A stretch of 43,054 nucleotides of DNA from a bacterium (GCA_019695305.1 JAIBAG010000020.1:1-43054); one strand, 5' to 3'. Positions 1 through 6,461 are shown, counted from the first letter of the stretch. The notes: a model not told the origin generated them from the letters alone. A program made the numbers and translations.

Positions 1-25
1 TGTTGAAATAAAATAAAAAGCTTCC

Positions 26-59
26 TTGCCTCTTTTTATAAAACAACCTATATTTAGGT
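26..59 (+). promoter_or_regulatory. Promoter and operator of the toxin-antitoxin operon
   Basis: A -35-like TTGCCT (26-31) is separated by 17 bases from a -10-like TATATT (49-54). The -10 is embedded in an inverted repeat ACCTA-tatt-TAGGT (46-59). Phd/YefM antitoxins normally repress their own operon by binding palindromes over the promoter, so this is the obvious candidate operator. The site is seen in sequence; its function is inferred. Confidence 0.5.
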
Positions 60-81
60 CGTTATTTAAAAGGAGTTCTTT

Positions 82-345
82 ATGGAAAAAATACTGTCTT
101 TATCTGAAGCCAAAACAAAACTTAATAGTTTAGTGGATGAAGTGATTTTGCAAGAGAATGAATTCATCATCACCAAAAACGGTAAGCCTGCGGCTATTTT
201 GGTATCCCCCCTTATGTATGAGGGCTGGAAAGAAACGGAAGAAATTTATAAAGACTCTGATTTTTTAAAAGAAATCAAACAAGGTATTAAAAGACTTAAA
301 AAAGGAAAAACCTTGTCTTTTGAGGAAGTTTTTGGGGACGATTGA
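82..345 (+). CDS. Type II antitoxin, Phd/YefM family
   Basis: An 87-residue antitoxin expected to neutralise the RelE/ParE-like protein encoded just downstream and to repress their shared promoter. The N-terminus (KILSLSEAKTKLNSLVDEV, then FIITKNGKPAAILVSP) is the typical Phd/YefM DNA-binding fold. The acidic, helical C-terminus (about residues 50-87) is where family members wrap the toxin. An AAGGAG ribosome site lies 7 bases before the ATG. Its TGA stop shares one base with the toxin ATG, so the two are translationally coupled. Family assignment is confident; cognate activity is inferred. Confidence 0.88.
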   Translation: MEKILSLSEAKTKLNSLVDEVILQENEFIITKNGKPAAILVSPLMYEGWKETEEIYKDSDFLKEIKQGIKRLKKGKTLSFEEVFGDD

Positions 346-635
346 TGTTTTTTAAAATTAAAATCGATTCTGAAGTAGCTAAGCTCTTTTTACATCTCCA
401 TCCCCTGCGTAAAAAAAATATAAAACAAGCTCTTAAGTTATTAGCGAATGAGCCTCATGCCGGCAAGCCTCTCCAGCGGGAACTTCAAGGTTATTATTCG
501 TACCGTATCGCACGTTTTAGACTGATTTATCATATCAACCCTTCTAAAAAAATCATCACCATCATCGCCTTTGGCTCCCGAGCTAGCATTTATGATGATT
601 TACAAGAAACGTTGATGAAACTTAAAAAGAAATAA
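345..635 (+). CDS. Type II toxin, RelE/ParE family
   Basis: A 96-residue basic protein of the RelE/ParE superfamily. Family members are either ribosome-dependent mRNA endonucleases (RelE) or gyrase poisons (ParE), and sequence reading alone does not separate the two. Visible hallmarks are the helical N-terminus rich in Lys and Leu, the central PHAGKPLQREL and YYSYRIARFRLIYHI segment (about residues 40-65), and a C-terminal strand IITIIAFGSRASIYDD. A TTG three bases upstream is in frame, but the ATG at 345 overlaps the antitoxin TGA and is preferred. The pair looks intact. Confidence 0.87.
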   Translation: MFFKIKIDSEVAKLFLHLHPLRKKNIKQALKLLANEPHAGKPLQRELQGYYSYRIARFRLIYHINPSKKIITIIAFGSRASIYDDLQETLMKLKKK

Positions 636-644
636 AAAGGGGGA

Positions 645-683
645 AGCCTTGAAGAAGCAATTTTTAGTCGCTCCTTCAAGGCT
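645..683 (-). terminator. Rho-independent-like terminator of the 705-1025 gene
   Basis: A perfect 10-bp inverted repeat AGCCTTGAAG / CTTCAAGGCT (645-654 and 674-683) with a 19-base loop. On the minus strand it is followed by TTCCCCCTTTTTATT. No T-run follows on the plus strand, so it serves the minus-strand gene rather than the toxin. Confidence 0.5.
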
Positions 684-704
684 GGAGGGTAAACAAACTT
701 GTTA

Positions 705-1025
705 TTAGTGAACGGTGTAGCTGGTGTTAAACAGCGCATCTTTTTGAGCGCGTAATTCTTCTTCAATTTGAAGTAACTTTTCGGGGTTAATTTGGCGCAA
801 ACTTTCACGGGCCCAAAAGTATACTTTCTTGTGGTTTTCTATTTGGTTAATCAATTCTTCTTTATGCATTATCGAGGGCGTGTTTTCTAAATTAATAAGC
901 GCATGCTCATGGCCAAAAGCCGACTCGGTTAACGCCAGCTCTAAACCCAAAGCCATGTCTTCGCCTTTAAACCCAGCCTTCATTTCGGCTGCCATCTTTA
1001 AAACATTGTTTTCTAGGTTTGCCAT
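705..1025 (-). CDS. Hypothetical protein, 106 residues
   Basis: No family is recognised. The product is a small soluble protein predicted to be almost entirely helical. It is Glu/Lys-rich, with an amphipathic N-terminal half (NVLKMAAEMKAGFKGEDM) and a charged C-terminal helix (EKLLQIEEELRAQKDALF). It has no signal peptide, cysteines or membrane segment. A GAGGG ribosome site precedes the ATG and a hairpin terminator follows the stop, so it is probably a genuine monocistronic gene. It lies between the toxin-antitoxin pair and the ORF6N gene, a typical accessory-island position. Confidence 0.6.
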   Translation of the reverse strand: MANLENNVLKMAAEMKAGFKGEDMALGLELALTESAFGHEHALINLENTPSIMHKEELINQIENHKKVYFWARESLRQINPEKLLQIEEELRAQKDALFNTSYTVH

Positions 1026-1341
1026 AATTACGTCCCTCTTGCCTTAGTAAATGCAAGCATAAGGCCAAACCTTTTAATTTTATTAAACAATTGAAATTAT
1101 TGTGTTTTTTACAATTTAGGGTGCTAAAACACTCTTAAAATTTGGGGTGTACAACCCTCGGAGACAAGCTAAAGCCCTAATAATTGAGGCCTTAACCCCC
1201 GTCTTAAAATGGGACTGAAAGAGTCCGATTTTGAGACTGTCGTGAGACTGTGGGTTTGGGGGCTTTTTTACAAATATTCGATAAATAAGGGCTTTTTAAA
1301 AAATTTTTGATGGCATGGATTGTGAGTAAGGAAGAAGTAGG
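1026..1341. other. Gene-free stretch with small repeats
   Basis: About 315 bases with no credible gene. It contains a hairpin GGACT-gaaag-AGTCC near 1211-1226, a direct repeat GAGACTGT (twice around 1230-1250), and a G-run followed by six T at about 1257-1267 that resembles a decayed terminator. No convincing promoter for the ORF6N gene was found. The region looks like degenerate accessory DNA. Confidence 0.4.
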
Positions 1342-1360
1342 TGGTCGCAATTTGCGACCA
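1342..1360. repeat. Palindrome upstream of the ORF6N gene, site A
   Basis: Nine-base arms TGGTCGCAA / TTGCGACCA around a single central T. It shares the core layout RGTxxCAATTTGxxACY with site B (1365-1397) and with a longer palindrome inside the ORF6N coding region (1602-1628). It lies about 50 bases before the ORF6N start codon and may be an operator for that DNA-binding protein. Confidence 0.55.
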
Positions 1361-1364
1361 GTTC

Positions 1365-1397
1365 AAACTTGAGGTGCCAATTTGGCACCTCAAGTTT
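1365..1397. repeat. Palindrome upstream of the ORF6N gene, site B
   Basis: A perfect palindrome with 16-base arms (AAACTTGAGGTGCCAA and its complement) around a central T. It ends 12 bases before the ORF6N ATG. In RNA it would form a strong hairpin just before the start codon; as DNA it is a good dimer-binding site. Its core GGTGCCAATTTGGCACC matches the layout of site A and of the intragenic site. Confidence 0.65.
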
Positions 1398-1409
1398 AAA
1401 AAACAAAAT

Positions 1410-2000
1410 ATGGAAACTTTTATCCCTACAGAAAAAATTGAAGGCCTGATTTTATTAATTCGCAATAAAAAAGTGATGATCGATCATGATCTAGCTCAAC
1501 TTTACGGCATCACAACAAAAGCTCTAAACCAAGCCGTAAAACGTAATTCCGAGCGTTTTCCTTCTTCTTTTATGTTTACTCTTACAGCCAATGAAAAAAA
1601 AGAGGTGGTCACAATTTGTGACCACCTCAAAACACTAAAATATTCTCCAAACCTTCCAAACGTTTTTACTGAACATGGCGCTATCATGCTGGCCAATGTC
1701 ATAAAAAGTAAAAGAGCTATAAAGGTAAGTATTACAGTAGTGCAAGCCTTCATTCATTTAAGAGAAGTGTTAGCTACTCATAAAGATTTGGCACATAAAT
1801 TAGCTAGCCTAGAAAAGAAATATGATTCCCAATTTACTAAGCAGATCATTAATTTTTACACTCTAAATAGATCTGCTAGCACTGAGCAGCCTTGTGGCTT
1901 GCTTACAATCAAATTTCATCTGCTCAGTGAAGTTGTTTTTGATGCCATCCGGCAGTTGATGACCCCACCCAAAAAACCAAACCGTAAAATCGGTTTTTAA
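1410..2000 (+). CDS. ORF6N domain protein with a short in-frame insertion
   Basis: A KilA-N/ORF6N-type DNA-binding protein of about 196 residues, a family widespread in phages, prophages and bacterial accessory islands. The N-terminal ORF6N domain is clear: IEGLILLIRNKKVMIDHDLAQLYGITTKALNQAVKRNSERFPSSFMF in consecutive motifs, then VFTEHGAIMLANVIKS. A C-terminal helical region follows. The family tail normally continues directly from YDxQF into VVFDAIRQLMTPP. Here 31 residues encoded by 1836-1928 interrupt that junction without breaking the frame, and the terminal KPNRKIGF remains. The ATG at 1410 starts the conserved METFIPTEKIE. Upstream in-frame codons run through a palindrome and are not counted. 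No good ribosome site is visible. Confidence 0.8.
   Translation: METFIPTEKIEGLILLIRNKKVMIDHDLAQLYGITTKALNQAVKRNSERFPSSFMFTLTANEKKEVVTICDHLKTLKYSPNLPNVFTEHGAIMLANVIKSKRAIKVSITVVQAFIHLREVLATHKDLAHKLASLEKKYDSQFTKQIINFYTLNRSASTEQPCGLLTIKFHLLSEVVFDAIRQLMTPPKKPNRKIGF
1602..1628. repeat. Intragenic palindrome in the ORF6N gene
   Basis: Perfect 13-base arms (GAGGTGGTCACAA and its complement) around a central T, encoding the EVVTICDHL segment. It has the same layout as the two palindromes upstream of the gene. Such a long perfect palindrome inside a conserved coding segment is unlikely by chance and suggests a DNA-level role or a past insertion. Confidence 0.6.
1836..1928. mobile_element. 93-bp in-frame insertion with terminal inverted repeats
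   Basis: The left end ACTAAGCAGAT and right end ATCTGCTCAGT are inverted repeats matching at 10 of 11 positions. Internal copies (GATCTGCT at 1870-1877 and ACTGAGCAG at 1881-1889) suggest two joined hairpin units. The segment adds 31 codons exactly where ORF6N homologues read straight from YDxQF to VVFDAIRQLMTPP. No target duplication is evident. It is interpreted as a miniature inverted-repeat element. Confidence 0.55.
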
Positions 2001-2015
2001 CCCCCTAACGGGATA

Positions 2016-2055
2016 AGAGTCTGTAACATCTGCCAGGGGCAGATTAACAGACTCT
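2016..2055 (+). promoter_or_regulatory. Leader hairpin abutting a ribosome site
   Basis: Outer arms AGAGTCTGT / ACAGACTCT (2016-2024 and 2047-2055) and inner arms ATCTGCC / GGCAGAT (2028-2034 and 2038-2044) form a two-tier stem. The AAGGAG ribosome site of the next gene starts at the very next base (2056). There is no T-run, so it is not a simple terminator. It could modulate translation or stabilise the mRNA. Confidence 0.5.
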
Positions 2056-2066
2056 AAGGAGAAACT

Positions 2067-2720
2067 ATGACACTTATTAACGATAAAAAACTTTCCGCAC
2101 TCTACGGAGACACTCAAACCAACCCCACCTGCCATTTGCTGGATGAAAAAGAATTTAACAATTCTATCGTAGGGTTTTTAGAAAAAGGACTTAAAGAAGG
2201 TTACAGCAAAACCTATGTGGCCGGTGAAATCTTGAACCTCATTAATAATTATCCCGAATATGCCGAGGCAGCCTCTCTGCCCACCACTTATGAGGGTGTG
2301 ATGCAACAATTAATACAACCTCTCTATCCCAAATACCAAAACCCGGTTTATCAATGTATCCGCCCCCTCGCCATCCCCTGGCTTGACCAACAGGGTAAAA
2401 AAACAGGTAGCGAATTGGAAGAAAACCCTCTTTATCATCAATACAGCTGCATTAATCCCAAAGAAAAATACAGCCAACTTATTTGTTTGGGCCTTACCAC
2501 CAACTCTAAAAATCACGTTGCAGGCAACGGTGTAGGGCAACTTGAAACCTATAGTGTGGATGAATGTACTTTTGTTGCCGATGATCGATGTATTTCCGAT
2601 TGCATTGAAGAAGAATGGCTAAAAGAAAAACCAGATTACACACTCGTTGGCTTAGGAACTAATTGCCAAGAATACGACAACAACATTCACGAGGTGTGTC
2701 ATGACAGATGCAAAGAATAA
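2067..2720 (+). CDS. Hypothetical cysteine-rich protein, 217 residues
   Basis: No family is recognised. The protein has about ten cysteines, concentrated in the second half (QCIRP, SCIN, ICLG, ECTF, RCIS, DCIE, NCQE, VCHDRC). The C-terminal motif VGLGTNCQEYDNNIHEVCHDRC loosely resembles the NCQ/H pattern of papain-like folds, but catalytic residues cannot be assigned. There is no clear signal peptide, so the cysteines might bind metal rather than form disulfides. An AAGGAG site 5 bases before the ATG and a preceding hairpin support the start. Its 3' end overlaps the next gene by 20 bases, which implies coupling to a membrane protein. Confidence 0.6.
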   Translation: MTLINDKKLSALYGDTQTNPTCHLLDEKEFNNSIVGFLEKGLKEGYSKTYVAGEILNLINNYPEYAEAASLPTTYEGVMQQLIQPLYPKYQNPVYQCIRPLAIPWLDQQGKKTGSELEENPLYHQYSCINPKEKYSQLICLGLTTNSKNHVAGNGVGQLETYSVDECTFVADDRCISDCIEEEWLKEKPDYTLVGLGTNCQEYDNNIHEVCHDRCKE

Positions 2721-3312
2721 TTTTTATTATCTTATCCCTTTTTGCCTAATCCCGTTTAAAGCCCATGCCGATGCCGGCATCCCAACACTGGCCCTTGCCT
2801 GGCCTGCTTTTTGGCTACTGCTCATTCCTATTGTGCTTGTAGAAGCTTATGTTGGCGTTATCAAATTTAAACTATTGTGGAAACAAGCTCTCAAAATAAT
2901 GATTTTGGCTAATTTATTCTCTACTCTAATAGGCATTCCTTTAGCGTATCTCATGACGGTCTTAACTCAACTTTCTCTTTTATCACCAGCTCTCTTGATT
3001 TCTCTTTTGAAACCAGGATCTACCATTCAAATAATGAATTTTTTCCCCGGTAATCTCGTTAATTCTACGGGCTTTTTAACAATGATAGGTGGAGACATGC
3101 CCTTATGGGCCGCTTATGCAGGAGCCCTTCTCATGTGCATACCTTATGGATTTATCTCTTACTATTTAGAAAAAAGAATCATTCAAAAAAAACTGTCTAC
3201 TCCTCATAAACTCATAGCTCACTCCTGGGCCCTTTATGCCAACATCACAAGCTATACGGTTATTATTATCATTCTAACTTTTATGTGGATATTAAGTTCT
3301 ATAAACCATTGA
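2701..3312 (+). CDS. Hypothetical multi-pass membrane protein, 203 residues
   Basis: No named family is recognised. The N-terminus (FYYLIPFCLIPFKAHADAGIP) resembles a signal peptide or first membrane helix ending near residue 23. Hydrophobic helices follow at about 27-50, 65-95, 130-150 and 180-199, with the AGIPTLALAWPAFWLLLIPIVLVEA block as the most characteristic segment. A GAGGTG ribosome site sits inside the end of the previous gene. The 20-base overlap suggests co-translation with the cysteine-rich protein, perhaps as a membrane anchor or partner; that is inference only. Confidence 0.65.
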   Translation: MTDAKNNFYYLIPFCLIPFKAHADAGIPTLALAWPAFWLLLIPIVLVEAYVGVIKFKLLWKQALKIMILANLFSTLIGIPLAYLMTVLTQLSLLSPALLISLLKPGSTIQIMNFFPGNLVNSTGFLTMIGGDMPLWAAYAGALLMCIPYGFISYYLEKRIIQKKLSTPHKLIAHSWALYANITSYTVIIIILTFMWILSSINH

Positions 3313-3365
3313 CTCGTCCCTTTTTTTCCATACACTAAGGCCCTCACACTTATTAAGGACCTTTT

Positions 3366-5030
3366 ATGATGGAAAATAAAAAAGCATCTCTTCTTTCTCT
3401 CCTCTCCCGCAGTGCCAAAGTGGCGGCCCCCGTGGGTGCCATTGGTGGGTTTATTGGTGATGTATTAGCCCCTATAGCCCCCTTTGCCGGCATATTATTT
3501 TGGATTGTATTTTGTGGCTGGATTGTTTCGGGAGCCATCTGGTTTTTGAAAGTGCGTAAAACCATTGAAGCCGCCCGTGCCGATGGCAAAATTACCGACG
3601 AAGAATACAAAACAATTTTTCAAACCAATAAATGGTCGGTGCTTTTTGCCTTTACTACTGTTGCCACTCCCATTCTTCTTATCATCATGCTTTTGGGTAA
3701 AGCTCATCCCGATACAGGTTTTGTGGCCGGAACCATTCCTGGCATGGACAAATTACAGCAATCTATTTTAGGAATCGAAAAAGATGTAGGCGAAATTAAA
3801 GAAACTACTAAAAACATTGATGCCAAAACAAACCAAATTATCAATAAGCTGGATAACATTGCTGAAAGTTTTGAAAATCTAAAATCTAATAGTGGGCTTA
3901 TCCCTAATCCGCAAACACCCCAGGAATATTATCATAATGCTCGTATGTACGAGCGCGATGCCAATTACCCCTTAGCCCGCCAGGCCTACCAGGCCTATCT
4001 TAAATTTGGTTTAGATTTTATTGACCCACATTTAACCTATCAAATGATGCTTAAAATGCAGGATGGTATAGAAGCCACGCGCGAAATCTATCAAAATCTC
4101 TCAAGTCAAAATCCGGATGACAAAGTTCTAAAATTGGTAACCATCCTGTTATGGGATAAAGAACTCCGTCTTCAAAAGCTAGAAGCACTCTACCAAGAAA
4201 GCCCCGATTTTGCTCCCGTTTGCTACATGCTTTCTAAGGAATATTCGGAAGAAAAGCTTGGAACCCAAGGCATTGCCGACAAACAAAAAGAAAAACAATA
4301 TTTAGAATGTTTTACCAAGCTTGATAGTGAAGGGAAATTTTTAAAATACTTTTTAGATAAAGGCGAAGCGGAAAAATGGAAAAATGACGCCGAAACCCGT
4401 TTGAATAAATTGGCACAAGCCCCCCAAAACATACTTAATAACCCAGTTAGCATCATGAAGTTTTCCAGCGAAGATGGGCTTGCCATTACACTTGTCATGG
4501 CCGATCCAAACGTTAAGGAAATTTTTTATCGATTGGAAGAAAATCCCGATTTTAAAAGCACAGGCTTTTTAGACATGGTATCGCCCGTAACCGGCCTGCC
4601 CATTCCAAAAACCCAGCTTTCGATGAATTTAAAAGAAGCCGTTAACACCACTCTCTATATTAAATACCGCGATACACGCGATCAGGAACTGGGGCCCTAC
4701 TCTTTTCCAATTGAGTCGAAACGGGGTGATATTGAGCAAATGCAATTGATTATGAAAAATGTTCCCGACTGGATTGAGTTTGAAACCGATGATGGACAAT
4801 TTAAAATTATGTTTCAAAAACTGCTGGCTGTATACACGGCAGTAAAGGAAGTTAAATATTCCATTAATAGTAGTGCTCTTGATAAAAAACTACCTTTAAC
4901 ACCAGGGGCCACAGAAATAACAAAAATAGAAGAATTTACGGTAATTCCAACAGTACCTGTTCAATCGGTAACGGTGCAGGTTGTTTTTGCAGATGGGTCA
5001 ACAAGTGAAACTAGAACTTTTACCCCCTGA
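3366..5030 (+). CDS. Hypothetical membrane-anchored coiled-coil/TPR-like protein
   Basis: A 554-residue protein with no recognised name. Two strong membrane helices lie at about residues 35-61 and 89-111. A heptad-like segment at about 125-175 (LGIEKDVGEIKETTKNIDAKT) follows. The central region (185-345) is helical and TPR-like (EYYHNARMYERDANYPLARQAYQAYLKFG). The C-terminal part (355-554) is strand-rich, ending in VTVQVVFADGSTSETRTFTP, and resembles carbohydrate-binding or Ig-like beta domains. The shape suggests a membrane-tethered scaffold or envelope sensor. AAGGA lies 6 bases before the first ATG; a second ATG follows directly. The glutathione S-transferase starts 6 bases after its stop, so they are probably co-transcribed. 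Confidence 0.7.
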   Translation: MMENKKASLLSLLSRSAKVAAPVGAIGGFIGDVLAPIAPFAGILFWIVFCGWIVSGAIWFLKVRKTIEAARADGKITDEEYKTIFQTNKWSVLFAFTTVATPILLIIMLLGKAHPDTGFVAGTIPGMDKLQQSILGIEKDVGEIKETTKNIDAKTNQIINKLDNIAESFENLKSNSGLIPNPQTPQEYYHNARMYERDANYPLARQAYQAYLKFGLDFIDPHLTYQMMLKMQDGIEATREIYQNLSSQNPDDKVLKLVTILLWDKELRLQKLEALYQESPDFAPVCYMLSKEYSEEKLGTQGIADKQKEKQYLECFTKLDSEGKFLKYFLDKGEAEKWKNDAETRLNKLAQAPQNILNNPVSIMKFSSEDGLAITLVMADPNVKEIFYRLEENPDFKSTGFLDMVSPVTGLPIPKTQLSMNLKEAVNTTLYIKYRDTRDQELGPYSFPIESKRGDIEQMQLIMKNVPDWIEFETDDGQFKIMFQKLLAVYTAVKEVKYSINSSALDKKLPLTPGATEITKIEEFTVIPTVPVQSVTVQVVFADGSTSETRTFTP

Positions 5031-5036
5031 TATTTT

Positions 5037-5621
5037 ATGAGCTATAAATTATATTCTACTCTTCGCTCTCCGTATGCACGCAAGGTACGTATTGCTCTTT
5101 TAGAAAAAAAGATAGCATACGAAGAAATTAACGTTGATTTAAACAACAAGCCTGCCGATTTTTTAAAACATAATCCTTTGGGATCGGTTCCTAGCCTTGT
5201 TACAGGCGACGGACTCATGCTGCCGGATTCCACACTTATTTTACGTTACCTGGAAGAAAAACACCCTACGCCCTCACTTGTGTCTTCACACTTAAAAAAC
5301 GAAACCTGGGCTTGGGAAGAATGGGGAGACCGTTTGTGCGATGAATATGTCCGTCTTTTTCATGCGGGTCAAACAGGGGCCGATGAAAGGGCCATGCGTA
5401 TTACTCAAGCTATTATCACCATGCTGGGCGAGGCACTCCAAAACAAAGAATATATTTTGGGCCAATATTCATTGGCCGATATTGCCATGGCGGCCAGTAT
5501 GAAATGGATGGATTTTAGATTAAAACACGATTGGTCTAAACTGCCCGCTCCGGTTTTAAACTGGTATAAAAGGCTAGACGAAAGAGAATCGTTTATTAAA
5601 ACATATCCGCAGTTAGCATAA
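5037..5621 (+). CDS. Glutathione S-transferase family protein
   Basis: A 194-residue cytosolic GST. The thioredoxin-fold N-terminal domain (1-78) shows YSTLRSPYARKVRIALLEKK with the Ser/Cys-type active-site region. It also has the cis-proline motif GSVPSLV (about 49-55) and the glutathione gamma-glutamyl contact DSTLILRYLEEKHP. The helical C-terminal domain includes YSLADIAMAASMKWMDFR, the N-capping-box region. It probably conjugates or reduces electrophiles. It is flanked by a membrane protein gene and a MarR regulator (2-base gap), an arrangement consistent with a response to reactive organic compounds. No obvious ribosome site is visible. Confidence 0.88.
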   Translation: MSYKLYSTLRSPYARKVRIALLEKKIAYEEINVDLNNKPADFLKHNPLGSVPSLVTGDGLMLPDSTLILRYLEEKHPTPSLVSSHLKNETWAWEEWGDRLCDEYVRLFHAGQTGADERAMRITQAIITMLGEALQNKEYILGQYSLADIAMAASMKWMDFRLKHDWSKLPAPVLNWYKRLDERESFIKTYPQLA

Positions 5622-5623
5622 CC

Positions 5624-6076
5624 ATGACTGTTCCTCCAAAAAAACTAGGTGCTCTTCTTATTGAAGCCGGCGAAAAAATTGCCAAGGTGCGTGATACCAC
5701 TTTAAAAAAGGCTAATCTCAATCACCTTTCTCATGGCCGAGTCTTAGTGCTCACAGTTTTGGCTGATGGCCCCGCTACACAGGCCGATATTTGTCGCTAT
5801 GTAGGGCAAAAACCGCCCAGCATGATGGAAATGCTGCAACGCTTGGAAAAAAGTCATTTGGTAAAAAAAGAAAAACATCCAGAAAGTAACCGTAAAGTGT
5901 TGTGGTCGTTAACTACCAAAGGCAAAAAAGATTGGGAAAAAGCCCAAGGCCTTCTCTTTAAAATGACTCAAGTGGTAGACGCAACTCTTACCAAAGGTGG
6001 TTATCCCCCAAAAAAAGTAGAAGAAATGAAGGCATTTCTGAGCTTTATTATCGCTCAACTCGACGCTCGCTCGTAA
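5624..6076 (+). CDS. MarR-family transcriptional regulator
   Basis: A 150-residue winged-helix dimer-type regulator. The winged helix spans about residues 35-105: LSHGRVLVLTVLADGPATQADIC, then the recognition helix KPPSMMEMLQRLEKSHLV, then the wing PESNRKVLWSLTTKGK. Helices at both ends would form the dimer interface. It starts 2 bases after the GST stop. A strong candidate operator (TTAGGTACC...GGAACCTAA, 6224-6249) lies downstream, before the small ORF and the flavin monooxygenase, so its likely target is that unit. MarR proteins usually repress and release DNA on binding phenolic or lipophilic ligands. Confidence 0.88.
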   Translation: MTVPPKKLGALLIEAGEKIAKVRDTTLKKANLNHLSHGRVLVLTVLADGPATQADICRYVGQKPPSMMEMLQRLEKSHLVKKEKHPESNRKVLWSLTTKGKKDWEKAQGLLFKMTQVVDATLTKGGYPPKKVEEMKAFLSFIIAQLDARS

Positions 6077-6109
6077 TAAACAATCTATTTTTATATCTCC
6101 CTCTTTATT

Positions 6110-6195
6110 CCCCCTCCCTTGATGGGAGGGGGCTAGGGGGCGGGTGAAGCTTGTTACACCCCCTCTCCCCAACCCTCTCCCACAAGGGGAGAGGG
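6110..6195. repeat. Strand-skewed C/G hairpin repeat
   Basis: Two perfect hairpins lie in tandem. CCCCCTCCC-ttgat-GGGAGGGGG spans 6110-6132 and CCCTCTCCC-acaag-GGGAGAGGG spans 6173-6195, separated by GC-rich sequence in an otherwise AT-rich context. This looks like a dispersed intergenic repeat of the REP/RUP sort rather than a terminator, since T-runs are missing. Confidence 0.55.
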
Positions 6196-6214
6196 AAACA
6201 AAAGAAAATTCCCC

Positions 6215-6249
6215 TTGACAATATTAGGTACCTTATATTAGGAACCTAA
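6215..6249 (+). promoter_or_regulatory. Promoter with a MarR-type operator
   Basis: A consensus -35 TTGACA (6215-6220) is followed by an inverted repeat TTAGGTACC (6224-6232) / GGAACCTAA (6241-6249), matching at 8 of 9 positions. TTAGG also repeats directly at 6224 and 6238. The -10 is unclear. The palindrome occupies the spacer and -10 region, the classic place for MarR repression, and a MarR gene ends 140 bases upstream. Confidence 0.6.
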
Positions 6250-6289
6250 CTATAGAGAGAAATAACTCTCCAACAAGAAAGGAAAACAT

Positions 6290-6388
6290 ATGTTACTCGC
6301 AATATCTATTTGGTTGGGCTTAGGACTCACCTCATTAGGAGCCACACTGGTAGCCGGCAGTCTCAGCTCAAAGTGCCCACAGGTATGA
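6290..6388 (+). CDS. Small membrane ORF ending at an internal UGA
   Basis: A 32-codon ORF with a good ribosome site (AGAAAGGA 6 bases before the ATG), encoding a hydrophobic helix (SIWLGLGLTSLGATLVAG) and ending KCPQV-UGA. Reading on in the same frame past the UGA gives SWGWLVLLVASLQLLK and then another UGA at 6437-6439. That extension looks like a second membrane helix. The natural product may therefore be a 49-residue two-helix membrane protein interrupted by a nonsense mutation, a recoded UGA or a sequencing error. It sits between the MarR-type operator and the flavin monooxygenase. It could also serve as a leader ORF. Confidence 0.6.
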   Translation: MLLAISIWLGLGLTSLGATLVAGSLSSKCPQV

Positions 6389-6461
6389 AGCTGGGGTTGG
6401 CTGGTACTTCTTGTAGCTTCTCTCCAACTTTTAAAATGAAATCTTAAAAGAGATCTGTTAA

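Noticed and set aside
1268-1465. Minus-strand frame over the palindromes before the ORF6N gene
   Set aside because: It is created by the inverted repeats and the antisense of the ORF6N start.
6110-6195. CRISPR-like array from the repeated C/G hairpins
   Set aside because: There are only two different hairpins, no regular repeats and spacers, and no cas genes in the window.
6290-6439. Genome-wide reassignment of UGA to Trp
   Set aside because: UGA is used as a normal stop in many genes here (for example the antitoxin, whose TGA overlaps the toxin start, and the MMPL gene). Only this ORF suggests recoding.
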